This document shows, one piece after another, positions 1-8,138 of a stretch of DNA of 64,000 nt. Below the pieces are notes generated by a model that had not been told where the DNA came from, did no database searches, and saw only the letters and a list, made by a program, of their open reading frames with translations. Origin of the DNA: Aquiflexum gelatinilyticum (lineage in GTDB: Bacteria > Bacteroidota > Bacteroidia > Cytophagales > Cyclobacteriaceae); the NCBI RefSeq assembly GCF_024741135.1, contig NZ_JANSUY010000001.1, forward strand, positions 124,001 through 188,000, written 5' to 3'. The position numbers and the translations under genes are program-made. How positions within the stretch are numbered: the first letter of the stretch is position 1; each line of letters starts with the position of its first letter.

Positions 1-288
1 ATAAGACACAACAAGAATAGCATCGTCTGGGACATCAATGGAAAATTTCCCATCTAGATCAGTGATGGTTCCACTTGTGGTTCCCTTGACAAGGATTGCT
101 GCCCCCGGTAAAGGTTCTCCTGTCTCATCTCTGACAGTCCCTGTGACAATTTCAAAGTCTTTTATGTCTGAAGGAGCAGGAAAGGCTTTTGCCTCAATTC
201 CTGACATTCCACCCGATAAAAAGACCACACAGCATAAAACGCACATTCGAAGCGTTGCCCGTGTTTGTTTAAAAGTAAAATTTCCCAT
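1..288 (-). CDS. SusC/RagA-family TonB-dependent outer-membrane receptor, N-terminal part only
   Basis: The reverse strand encodes 96 residues from an ATG at 288 to the window edge without a stop; the rest lies outside. A basic, hydrophobic signal peptide (about residues 1-34) is followed by a carboxypeptidase-regulatory-like beta-sandwich with the hallmarks GTVRDETGEPLPGA, VKGTT, GTITDLDGKFSIDVP and the start of a VSY strand. This plug-preceding domain is typical of SusC/RagA TonB-linked transporters, which import glycans or peptides together with a SusD lipoprotein. The substrate cannot be told from this fragment. The opposite-strand reading frame here is an antisense shadow. Confidence 0.85.
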   Translation of the reverse strand, partial: MGNFTFKQTRATLRMCVLCCVVFLSGGMSGIEAKAFPAPSDIKDFEIVTGTVRDETGEPLPGAAILVKGTTSGTITDLDGKFSIDVPDDAILVVSY

Positions 289-771
289 AATCAATAGATT
301 AAAATTGGTTTAAGTACCTTCCAAAATTACCACCATTGTAGGGTCTGTACTTTTATTTCAATTTATATCCTTGTTATGTTTTGGTAACCAAAAAATAATC
401 CTCAAGGGCAATTATTAAGGGTATGTTACAAATAGTGGAGAAAGAAGTTGTGAATCCAAATGCATGTTATAGCAAAGTTAATTCTTTAAAAAATAGCTGT
501 CTGAATCATTCTCAATACCAAACCATAAAAAGCGCAAATGTCGGTCGGAAGAGAAGGATGAAGCGTAGGGAAAATTAAGAGTCTAATCAAGAATTGCAAT
601 TGATTTTTCATTTTCTTGGCATCATTTTGCCAGAGCAAATGGATTCTTAACCAAGTTTCTGCTTTCCTATTTATCCGATCTATATGAAATTGTTTAATAA
701 AAGAAATATCAAAATCATTTAAACTTCGCTAGCCTTAGAACTCCTAGAAAGACAATCTGAAAACATTTCAG

Positions 772-1072
772 GACCTATGTTCTCTATGCCCATAAATAGG
801 AACCAATCTGTGAAAATCCTGTTCATCTGTGGTTAAATTCCACACCCCTGTTTTGAAGTAAAAAGATATAAGATTCAAGATTCAAGACACAAGACTTGAT
901 TTCTCGAGAACTTGAGAACCCAAAGCAGACAACCAGACATCAATTAGAACCACTACAACAATTATAACCAATCCAACCCTATGTTTTCTATGACCCTATG
1001 CGGTAAAAAATTCATATTTTTCCATCTGTGAAATTCCTGTTCATTTGTGGGTAAAATCTCCCACCCTGATTT
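772..1072. repeat. Two diverged copies of a ~90-bp intergenic repeat
   Basis: Copy 1 (about 772-857) and copy 2 (about 979-1072) share, in the same order, CTATGTTYTCTATG, a CTGTGAAAWTCCTGTTCATY core, TGTGGKTAAA and a CCACCCCTG/CCACCCTG end. They differ by substitutions and a short insertion, so they look like old dispersed repeat copies rather than a recent tandem duplication. No coding potential is evident. Function is unknown. Confidence 0.6.
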
Positions 1073-1409
1073 GGCGGAAAGCCAATCTCTCAATTGCACT
1101 TCAAATTAGCCAAAACCAAACCTGACCTTAGGTGACATCATTTTCTATAAAAATGTCACCCCTTCAGGGTTATTTACCAACTTGAAACCCCTAGTAGACA
1201 ACAATTACACCCGTCCGCCGTGGCGGAACCATTCCAACTTTCCGACCTGACAACGAGTAGCAGACAACAATTAGAACAAATTCAACAATTACTACCTTAT
1301 AAAGTCAAATTCCCTTAAAAATACAACTCCTTCAACCTTAAAAAAATCAATTATTTAAGAAATAATACAATAAAAATTGCCGAAATAGGTAGAATTTACC
1401 CCCATTCCC

Positions 1410-1470
1410 GTTACCCTTCGCTTACCCTTCGCTTACCCTTCCGTTACACCCTCCTTACCCATTCGTTACC
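1410..1470. repeat. Short tandem repeat of (G/C)TTACCCTTCG-type units
   Basis: Three nearly perfect 11-base units (GTTACCCTTCG, CTTACCCTTCG, CTTACCCTTCC) are followed by degenerate units (GTTACACCCTCC, TTACCCATTC, GTTACC). The tract sits 110 bases downstream of the stop of the reverse-strand creatininase gene. It is strand-asymmetric: C/T-rich on the plus strand. Confidence 0.7.
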
Positions 1471-1580
1471 TTTTGACCAATTTCCAAGAAAGCATATCAT
1501 TATTCAAATATTTTCTTCCATTGCACATTTCCAAGATGAAAACTTAGGTCTCTTCTTAGCAGAAGGAAAAGCAACCCTAA

Positions 1581-2342
1581 TCACTCATACATCTTTTTCC
1601 TATCCACTTTACAAAGGTCAATCATCAGTTGACCCACTTTGGCGCAAACATCATGGAAATATCTTTCTCCTTTTTCGGCCGTGGATTTTTTGGGATTGCC
1701 AATACCGGTGTCCTGGGTGACTTCTGACCATTTTCTTTCGGCCCATGCCCATTTTTCCCGTATGCCGGGAATGACGGATTTTTTCTCTTTGCCTTCTCCT
1801 GCTTCCTCCAATGGCAAAACTAATCTTGAATGTAGGTACATGATCAGACTTGTTTCCATCTCGTCGGCATGGTCACCTGCTTCCTCAAAATACAGACTTT
1901 TGTCCAAGGCCTGATACCAATTGCATGTTACAAGAAGCATATCCGGAAATTGAAGGCCAAGTTCACGCAGCATGGTCTTAAAATCATTGCCACCGTGGCT
2001 GTTCAGGATCAAAAACTTCTTCACGCCCTGCCTGTCCAAAACTGTCACGATATCTTTCAATATGGCCATTTGGGTACTTGGATTCATGTTGATATCAAGG
2101 TAAATGTCACTCTGACCGGTGTTCACTCCAAAAGGCAAAACCGGTAGTATTACAACTTTGGCCCCCTTTTCCCAAGCAAATTTCCCTGCCCCAGCGGCAA
2201 TGGACTCCGCTTCAAAGACATCTGTCCCATAGGGCATGTGGTAATTATGTGCCTCTGTGGCTCCCCAAGGCAAAACGGCAAGATCAAAACGCTGATGTTT
2301 TAAGTTTTTCCAATTGTTTTCAGCAAGGATATAAGGTCTCAT
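1581..2342 (-). CDS. Creatininase-family amidohydrolase
   Basis: A 253-residue cytosolic protein of the creatininase superfamily (creatinine amidohydrolase, FAPy deformylase and mycofactocin MftE relatives), which are metal-dependent hydrolases of cyclic amides. Visible metal ligands and family motifs: GATEAHNYHMPYGTD (E30, H35, D41), LNSHGGND (H116) and GDHADEMETS (H158, E161, E163). The length is usual for the family. It has no signal peptide. It stands alone on the reverse strand, back to back with the glycosylasparaginase gene. The exact substrate is unknown; creatinine itself is only one of several options. Confidence 0.88.
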   Translation of the reverse strand: MRPYILAENNWKNLKHQRFDLAVLPWGATEAHNYHMPYGTDVFEAESIAAGAGKFAWEKGAKVVILPVLPFGVNTGQSDIYLDINMNPSTQMAILKDIVTVLDRQGVKKFLILNSHGGNDFKTMLRELGLQFPDMLLVTCNWYQALDKSLYFEEAGDHADEMETSLIMYLHSRLVLPLEEAGEGKEKKSVIPGIREKWAWAERKWSEVTQDTGIGNPKKSTAEKGERYFHDVCAKVGQLMIDLCKVDRKKMYE

Positions 2343-2712
2343 ATTTTTCTGGTATCAAGTATCAAGATTATAGTATCAAGTGTTTAGAAGCGAGAATCAA
2401 GAGCCGAGATGCGAGATTCTGGAGTCGGTAGGCTTCTTAGTGATCAGATGAAAGGCTTAAGTCTGGAATCAGTTAACCAATTAACCAAATAACCAGTTAA
2501 CTACCCACCAACGCGAATCAGACAACCATTCCAACCATTCCAACCATTCCAACAACTACAACCATTACAACAACTACAACCACTACAACCACCACACCCA
2601 TCCCTCCCCCAACTTCCTTAAAAATTTCAACGATCCCAAATATATTTCTCCGAAATTTTTTGAATCTTTAATCTTTAATCAATTTAATGTTTTTTGTACA
2701 AACCCAACCACC
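2343..2712. repeat. Intergenic tract of short self-similar words
   Basis: No gene is seen in these 370 bases. From 2352 to 2427 the sequence repeats TATCAAG/GAATCAAG/CGAGA words, from 2470 to 2515 TTAACCAA/TAACCAG words, and from 2521 to 2605 CAACCATTC (three consecutive copies) followed by CAACTACAACC variants. The tract separates two divergent genes, so their promoters must lie at its edges. No clear promoter elements were identified. Confidence 0.65.
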
Positions 2713-3699
2713 ATGTCCAACAGAAGATCATTCCTTAAGAAAACCCTTGTTTCGACCTCATTACTTTTGCCCGGCGGGATCATCCAAGCATGTGCCAATC
2801 CTGTACAGGAATCTACGGGTGAAAAATTCAAACCGCTTATCCTTTCCACATGGAACCATGGCATGCCTGCTAATGACCGTGCTTGGGAAGTTTTAATGAA
2901 ATCCGGTAATCTTGTCGACGCGGTAGAAGAAGGAGTCAAAGTCACAGAATTGGACATGGACAACTTATCGGTTGGGCTGCAAGGTCTGCCTGATAGGGAA
3001 GGGATACCTACTTTGGATGCCTCCATCATGAAAGGGGACGGCAGCTGCGGATCTGTTGCCTTTGTGAGACAGGTCAAGCATCCGATATCTTTGGCAAGAA
3101 TGGTCATGGAGGAAACTCCCCATGTGATGTTGGCAGGAGAAGGAGCAAGGCAATTTGCGATCGCAAAAGGATTTCCGATGGAATCCGAGACCCTCAGTCC
3201 TAAAGCGGAAGAAATGTACCAGGAATGGAAAAAAGAATCCAAATACAAGCCCATCATCAACATCGAAAACCACGACACCATCGGGATGGTAGCCTTAGGC
3301 CCTGATGGGAAGTTGGCAGGTTCCTGTACTACGAGTGGCTTGGCATTCAAGATGCACGGCAGGGTAGGAGATAGCCCTATCATTGGAGCGGGACTCTATG
3401 TAGATGACGAAGTTGGCGCAGCCACAGCCACAGGACTTGGCGAAACCATCATCAGAATCTGTGGAAGTTTTCTGATTGTAGAACTGATGCGTCAGGGGAG
3501 AACACCGCAAGAGGCCTGTGAGGAAGCAGTCCGAAGGCTGATTGCCAAAAACTCAGCCAATATCAAAGACATTCAGGCTGGGTTTCTTGCCGTCAACAAA
3601 GACGGGGAATATGGCGCATATGCGGTTCATCCCGGTTTTAATTTTGCCAGGCACCATAGCGGTGGCGGAACCTTGGTCGACTCAAAAAGTAAATTCTAA
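2713..3699 (+). CDS. Secreted N4-(beta-N-acetylglucosaminyl)-L-asparaginase (glycosylasparaginase)
   Basis: A 328-residue Ntn-hydrolase that in its family cleaves the GlcNAc-Asn bond of N-glycoproteins and autoprocesses into two chains. The nucleophile Thr189 lies in the conserved N-H-D-T-I-G-M site, followed by KLAGSCTTSG and the oxyanion/substrate loop HGRVGDSPIIGAG. The N-terminus NRRSFLKK plus a hydrophobic stretch ending near Cys27 looks like a Tat signal, possibly a lipoprotein signal, so export as a folded enzyme is inferred. The ATG at 2713 is chosen because it opens directly into the twin-arginine signal. The gene is followed after 3 bases by cutC, suggesting co-transcription. Confidence 0.9.
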   Translation: MSNRRSFLKKTLVSTSLLLPGGIIQACANPVQESTGEKFKPLILSTWNHGMPANDRAWEVLMKSGNLVDAVEEGVKVTELDMDNLSVGLQGLPDREGIPTLDASIMKGDGSCGSVAFVRQVKHPISLARMVMEETPHVMLAGEGARQFAIAKGFPMESETLSPKAEEMYQEWKKESKYKPIINIENHDTIGMVALGPDGKLAGSCTTSGLAFKMHGRVGDSPIIGAGLYVDDEVGAATATGLGETIIRICGSFLIVELMRQGRTPQEACEEAVRRLIAKNSANIKDIQAGFLAVNKDGEYGAYAVHPGFNFARHHSGGGTLVDSKSKF

Positions 3700-3702
3700 G
3701 CC

Positions 3703-4449
3703 ATGGGAAAGATTTTGTTGGAAGCTCCTGTTTTTACAGTGGAGGCGGCGATCAAAGCTGCAGAATATGGCATTGACAGGCTGGAACTTTGTTCTGATTT
3801 TGGGGAAGGTGGCGAGACACCAAGTGCCGGCATGCTCGCGTTTCTAAAAGAAAAAGTAGATATCCCCATTTTTGTGATGCTGAGGCCTCGCGGAGGAGAT
3901 TTTGTCTATACTTCGGAGGAATTGTATGTGATGAAAAAGGACATTACCATCCTCAAAAACCTTGGGGCGGATGGATTTGTCTTTGGTGTTTTGGACCGGG
4001 ACGGAAATGTCGATAAGGAAGCATGCAAATACCTCATCAACGTTGCGGAAGACCTGCCATGCACTTTTCACCGCGCATTTGACATCGCTGCTGACAAGAA
4101 AAAAGCTTTGAATACGATCATTGACTTGGGATTTCAAAGGATATTGACTTCCGGAGGAGAAAATGACGTGACCAAAGGTTTAGGAAATATTCTTGAGTTA
4201 TTGGAGTTGGCCGGTGATGATATCATCATCATGCCGGGAGGAGGATCCAAACCTGAACATGTTTCTCAATTAAACCAAAATGGCCATCTCAGAGAAATCC
4301 ATGCTTCATGCAAAGGATACAGGCCTACACAAAGCAGTTATTTTCACCCCTCCGTCTCCCTTTCCTCTGATCCACTTGCATTCAAACAGGTGTTGACTGT
4401 GGATCAGAATATGGTCAATCTGTTTAGAAAAGAAATTACAGCCCAATGA
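3703..4449 (+). CDS. cutC: Copper homeostasis protein CutC family
   Basis: A 248-residue TIM-barrel protein with CutC hallmarks: the N-terminal DRLELCSDFGEGGETPS (around 25-41), LRPRGGDFVYT (from residue 60), TFHRAFD and LTSGGE. It was originally linked to copper tolerance in E. coli, although its biochemical role is disputed. It is cytosolic with no signal peptide. The start is 3 bases after the glycosylasparaginase stop, and its TGA overlaps the next start (ATGA), so the three genes probably form one transcript. Confidence 0.92.
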   Translation: MGKILLEAPVFTVEAAIKAAEYGIDRLELCSDFGEGGETPSAGMLAFLKEKVDIPIFVMLRPRGGDFVYTSEELYVMKKDITILKNLGADGFVFGVLDRDGNVDKEACKYLINVAEDLPCTFHRAFDIAADKKKALNTIIDLGFQRILTSGGENDVTKGLGNILELLELAGDDIIIMPGGGSKPEHVSQLNQNGHLREIHASCKGYRPTQSSYFHPSVSLSSDPLAFKQVLTVDQNMVNLFRKEITAQ

Positions 4450-5024
4450 CAGAAAGGGAGAAGCTCCTTGCAGGCGAATTCTATAATTCCCGGGATACGG
4501 AATTGCTCGAAATGTACCATCAGGCCAAAGAGTTGTTAAAGCAATGGAGTAATGAATCTTCCCGGAATGGAGAGGAAAAATCCCGGATACTTCAGCAGCT
4601 TTTAGGGAAAGTCGGCAAAGGCGTTTGGATCGAAAGCCCTTTTTATTGTGATTATGGCAAGCATATATCCGTTGGAGAAAATACATTCATCAATACCAAT
4701 GTGGTTTTTTTGGATTGCAATACCATCGACATCGGGAGAAATGTACTGATTGGGCCCAATGTGAAGATTTTTACAGCGACTCATCCGATCTCGGCTACCG
4801 AAAGGATAGTCCAAAACCACGAATCCAATCAGGCCCCCTACAAAACCAAAGCACTTCCCGTAAGGATCGGGGACAATTGTTGGATTGGTGGAAGTACGGT
4901 GATTCTTCCCGGTGTCAGTATCGGGAACAATGTGACCGTGGCAGCAGGTTCTTTGGTTACCAAAGACATTCCTGACAACAAGCTCGCGATGGGAAGTCCT
5001 GCTAGGATTATAAGGGATATATAA
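4446..5024 (+). CDS. Sugar O-acetyltransferase of the Maa/LacA/NodL type
   Basis: A 192-residue left-handed beta-helix acetyltransferase that uses acetyl-CoA. It has the N-terminal maltose-acetyltransferase helix region (1-55), hexapeptide repeats (about 60-185), the catalytic His113 in FTATHPI, and the typical DNCWIGGSTVILPGVSIG and GSPARIIRDI ends. The start ATG overlaps the cutC stop by 4 bases. A maltose, galactoside or other sugar acceptor cannot be told from sequence alone. Confidence 0.9.
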   Translation: MTEREKLLAGEFYNSRDTELLEMYHQAKELLKQWSNESSRNGEEKSRILQQLLGKVGKGVWIESPFYCDYGKHISVGENTFINTNVVFLDCNTIDIGRNVLIGPNVKIFTATHPISATERIVQNHESNQAPYKTKALPVRIGDNCWIGGSTVILPGVSIGNNVTVAAGSLVTKDIPDNKLAMGSPARIIRDI

Positions 5025-5099
5025 AGTACCATTCCCCCGTTTATGTAAACTTCAGCAGTTTCTAAAACTGTGCTGCATACTTTACCCGTTCAGAATACA

Positions 5100-6650
5100 A
5101 TGGGTAAAGGAATGGGAAAACAATTTTTATTTTGGAGTTTAGTTTTTGGTTTTTTGGGGTCTTGTAGCCAAGGTTCAAAGGTAGAAAAAGAAGGATTTGA
5201 CAAACTCCAAGGCTTGGGGAATACTTCTCTGGAGCTTTCCGGGAAAGAACTCTCAGACCTTTATTGCCAAGCCTGCCATGTCAAACCTGATCCGGCATTA
5301 TTGGATAAAGCCACTTGGAAAAACGGTGTACTTCCCGACATGCGAAGAAGATTGGGCCTGATCAATGCTGAAGATTTTGGAGCGAAAGTGGGGGAAGACA
5401 ATGATGCCCCTCGGGGGATATATTCAGAAATAGCTTTGGTAACCCAAAAAGATTGGGATATAATCCAGCAGTATTACATTGACCTTGCTCCTGATTCCTT
5501 GGAGCCTATTCCTATCGACAATAATCTGAAGGAAAACACAGGATTGTTTACCGTCCGCAATCCTGATTTTCACAATAAACGTCCTAGCCTGACTACCCTT
5601 GTCCGTTACAATCCAAATGAAAAATTATTGTACGTCGGCGATAGGCTGAATAGCCTGTTTAGGATCGACCCCATTGGGATGAAAATCCTTGATTCCATCA
5701 GAATAATTTCCCCTGCTTCCGACATCAGTTTTAGGGAAACTGGTTTTGAACTCCTCACCATGGGAGTGATGGATCCTTCTAATTTTGCTTTTGGCAGGCT
5801 GAAAGAATATGGATCTTTTGAAAAGAAACACCCCACCATCCTGATGGACAGCCTTCGCAGACCGGTGCACTTTACCTATGCAGATTTAACCCAAAATGGC
5901 AAAGAAGAACTGATCGTCAGCTTTTTCGGTAACCATTTCGGTCAATTGTCTTGGTTTGAAGAAAATGCCGGTGGGTATGAGGAACATGTTTTGAATTCGC
6001 TCCCCGGTGCCCGCAAAACAGTAATAGCCGATGTCAATGGAGACGGATTGCCAGACATCATAGCCATGATGACACAGGCAAAAGAGGGGATTTATACCTA
6101 CATCAATCAGGGTGAAGGGAAATTCAAACAAGAAACCTGGCTTCAATTCGACGCTGTTTTTGGTTCTTCGGATTTCGAATTTGAAGATATGGATGGTGAT
6201 GGGTTCAAGGACCTGGTCATCGTCAATGGGGACAATGCAGACCTTTCTCCAATTTTGAAACCCTATCACGGACTCCGGATCTTTACCAATGATGGCAAAA
6301 ACGCTTTTCGGGAAACCTACTTCTACCCCATGCATGGTGCAAGTGCCCTGCTGACGGGAGACTTTGACCAAGACGGAAGAATGGGAATGGCAGTTAGTTC
6401 ATACTTTCCTGATAAATCAGGTGAGAAAACCTTGAATTTCCTTCTTTTTCAACAGACCGGAAACATGGAGTTTCAGGTCAGCAGCATAGCGGAATTAGGA
6501 AAATGGTCTTGGCTGGTGATGGAAAAAGCGGACATAGATGGGGATGATGACCTTGATATTATTCTGGGAAGTTTTGATTTTCAGACAAGGTTTGCCTTTC
6601 CGGCAAGGGACTGGATGCCATTTGTGATCCTTGAAAACCATATCAACTGA
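5100..6650 (+). CDS. Lipoprotein with c-type haem motif and FG-GAP/VCBS repeats
   Basis: The frame is open from a GTG at 5070, but ATG 5100 (or 5112) opens directly into a lipoprotein signal (FWSLVFGFLGSC), so 5100 is preferred. After the signal comes a cytochrome-c haem site, LYCQACHVKPDP (CxxCH), then calcium-binding-like FG-GAP/VCBS repeats: ADVNGDGLPDI, DMDGDGFKDL, GDFDQDGRMG and DIDGDDDLDI. This suggests a periplasmic or surface beta-propeller attached to a haem domain. Similar fusions occur in Bacteroidota and Planctomycetes; their role is not established. It starts 75 bases after the acetyltransferase. Confidence 0.8.
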   Translation: MGKGMGKQFLFWSLVFGFLGSCSQGSKVEKEGFDKLQGLGNTSLELSGKELSDLYCQACHVKPDPALLDKATWKNGVLPDMRRRLGLINAEDFGAKVGEDNDAPRGIYSEIALVTQKDWDIIQQYYIDLAPDSLEPIPIDNNLKENTGLFTVRNPDFHNKRPSLTTLVRYNPNEKLLYVGDRLNSLFRIDPIGMKILDSIRIISPASDISFRETGFELLTMGVMDPSNFAFGRLKEYGSFEKKHPTILMDSLRRPVHFTYADLTQNGKEELIVSFFGNHFGQLSWFEENAGGYEEHVLNSLPGARKTVIADVNGDGLPDIIAMMTQAKEGIYTYINQGEGKFKQETWLQFDAVFGSSDFEFEDMDGDGFKDLVIVNGDNADLSPILKPYHGLRIFTNDGKNAFRETYFYPMHGASALLTGDFDQDGRMGMAVSSYFPDKSGEKTLNFLLFQQTGNMEFQVSSIAELGKWSWLVMEKADIDGDDDLDIILGSFDFQTRFAFPARDWMPFVILENHIN

Positions 6651-6808
6651 AAATAATTTATTTTAATATTTTATATTTTTTAATATTTTTATTTTTAAAT
6701 GATCTATTTTTTGTAATTATATATTGAATTTGAATTTTTTATATCCAACTAATTTGTTTTCGGGTTTTTATTTTCTAAATTATTAAACTCAAAATAACCG
6801 ATATAGCT

Positions 6809-7267
6809 ATGGTAAAAAGTTTTCAAGGCGTGAGGGTGGTCGAACCCAAAAAAGCAGCAGCCCCCATTTTGGTCATGGACCATATGAGTACCAATTTGGT
6901 CACATTCCGTCCTGAGGACTCGATTGACCATGTATTGGATTTATTGACTAAAAAGAAAATTTCAGGTGCCCCTGTCTTGGATTCCAAAGGGACCTTGGTA
7001 GGGATCATTTCCGAGGTAGACTGCCTAAAAGAAATCATCAAAGGAAAGTATTCCAATACCCCGACATTTCCGGGGACGGTAGCAGAACATATGACCAAAA
7101 ATGTCATGACATTAACCCCTGACCTCTCACTCTTTGATGCAGCCCAAAAATTCCTGGACAACAAAATAAGAAGATTTCCTGTGATGAAAGACGGCAAGTT
7201 GGTCGGACAACTCAGTCTCAGCGATGTCATCAGGGCATTTCCGAAACTGAAGTCAACGACTTGGTAG
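6809..7267 (+). CDS. CBS-domain pair protein
   Basis: A 152-residue soluble protein with two CBS domains (about 27-80 and 90-148): MDHMSTNLVTFRPEDSIDHV, GTLVGIISEVDCL, then MTKNVMTLTPDLSLFDA, RRFPVMKDGKLVGQLSLSDV. Tandem CBS domains bind adenine nucleotides and act as energy or redox sensors. No catalytic domain is attached. It is preceded by a very AT-rich 158-base gap and followed by a hairpin terminator. Confidence 0.9.
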   Translation: MVKSFQGVRVVEPKKAAAPILVMDHMSTNLVTFRPEDSIDHVLDLLTKKKISGAPVLDSKGTLVGIISEVDCLKEIIKGKYSNTPTFPGTVAEHMTKNVMTLTPDLSLFDAAQKFLDNKIRRFPVMKDGKLVGQLSLSDVIRAFPKLKSTTW

Positions 7268-7277
7268 TCTTAACAAA

Positions 7278-7307
7278 AGCCTTGAAGGAACTTTCAGGGC
7301 TTTTTTT
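7278..7307 (+). terminator. Rho-independent terminator after the CBS gene
   Basis: AGCCTTGAAG and CTTTCAGGGCT form a stem of about 9 pairs (with G-T wobble) followed by T7. It lies 10 bases after the CBS gene stop and ends just before an ATG at 7314, which argues that the next gene starts at 7335 instead. Confidence 0.75.
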
Positions 7308-7334
7308 ATTGCCATGCCTTTTTTACTTTGTGAT

Positions 7335-8138
7335 ATGAAAAAGTTTTTCTTTTTGTTGCTTTTAACCATGTTTTCTGATTTTGCCTTATTTGCCCAAGGT
7401 CATTCCCACAAATCAGAAATCACTTTATTGACTTACAATATCTACCATGGCGAGGACCCATACCATCCCGGAAAAAGCAACCTACGGGAAATAGCTGAAC
7501 TGATCAATACAATCAGACCTGACTTGGTAGCCCTGCAGGAGGTAGACAGCATGACGAATAGGACCAAAAACTTTAATCCTGAAGGGAAATTGGATTTGAT
7601 GGCTGAATTGGGAAAATTGACAGGAATGAAACCTTATTTTGCCAAAGCCATTGATTTTTCTGAAGGGGGTTACGGAGAAGGGATTTTAAGCAGGTTTCCT
7701 ACCCAATTTATATCTTATTCCTTGCCCATTCCAAATGGAGGGGAGCAAAGAAGTCTCGCATTGGCGAAAGTGAATTTGGGAAATGGAAAGACCTTGGTCT
7801 TTGGAGGAACTCATCTTTGCCACCAATATGTGGAAAACAGGACTGCACAGGTAGTAGCGCTCAAAAATATCCTTTCAAAATTTGACACCCCGGTAGTGTT
7901 GACGGGAGATTTTAATTTTACTGCTGATGAATTAGGCTACTCGATCCTTTCTGAGGAATTTTTAGACGCAGCACTTGAATTTGGCAATCTCAAAAACACT
8001 TATTCCTCCAAAGAGCCAAAAATACGCATTGATTACTTTTGGTTGGGAAAGGCTAAAGATTGGGAAATTGTCTCCGTAGAAGTATTGGGTGTGGAATTTT
8101 CCGACCACAAACCGGTCCTGGTTAAACTCAGGCATTAA
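7335..8138 (+). CDS. Secreted endonuclease/exonuclease/phosphatase-family hydrolase
   Basis: 267 residues from ATG 7335, which opens a standard signal peptide (KKFFFLLLLTMF...LFAQG); the upstream ATG at 7314 sits in the terminator tail. EEP-fold motifs are in order: LTYNIYHGED, DLVALQEVDS (metal-binding Glu), GTHLCH, LTGDFNFT (catalytic D and N), YFWLG and SDHKPV (catalytic Asp-His). Family members include nucleases, inositol phosphatases and sphingomyelinases; the substrate here is unknown. It overlaps the converging next gene by 4 bases. Confidence 0.88.
   Translation: MKKFFFLLLLTMFSDFALFAQGHSHKSEITLLTYNIYHGEDPYHPGKSNLREIAELINTIRPDLVALQEVDSMTNRTKNFNPEGKLDLMAELGKLTGMKPYFAKAIDFSEGGYGEGILSRFPTQFISYSLPIPNGGEQRSLALAKVNLGNGKTLVFGGTHLCHQYVENRTAQVVALKNILSKFDTPVVLTGDFNFTADELGYSILSEEFLDAALEFGNLKNTYSSKEPKIRIDYFWLGKAKDWEIVSVEVLGVEFSDHKPVLVKLRH

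Larger units (their letters stand above)
289..1580. other. Gene-free intergenic stretch with degenerate repeats
   Basis: About 1.3 kb without a convincing gene on either strand. It holds two diverged copies of a sentence-like repeat (772-857 and 979-1072), short word tracts such as the AGATTCAAGATTCAAGACAC stretch near 871-890, several CAGACAACAATTAGAAC-like words (about 925-990, 1192-1212, 1258-1305), a TCCGCCGTGGCGGA palindrome near 1215, and a tandem tract at 1410-1470. The promoter of the SusC gene should lie just above 288, but I see no clear TAnnTTTG element. Confidence 0.6.

Noticed and set aside
38-313. Forward open frame of 91 codons at the left edge
   Set aside because: It is antisense to a clear SusC/RagA N-terminus with signal peptide on the reverse strand.
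2679-3383. Long reverse frame of 234 codons
   Set aside because: It lies antisense inside the glycosylasparaginase gene, whose active-site motifs are intact; no recognisable motif on the reverse strand.
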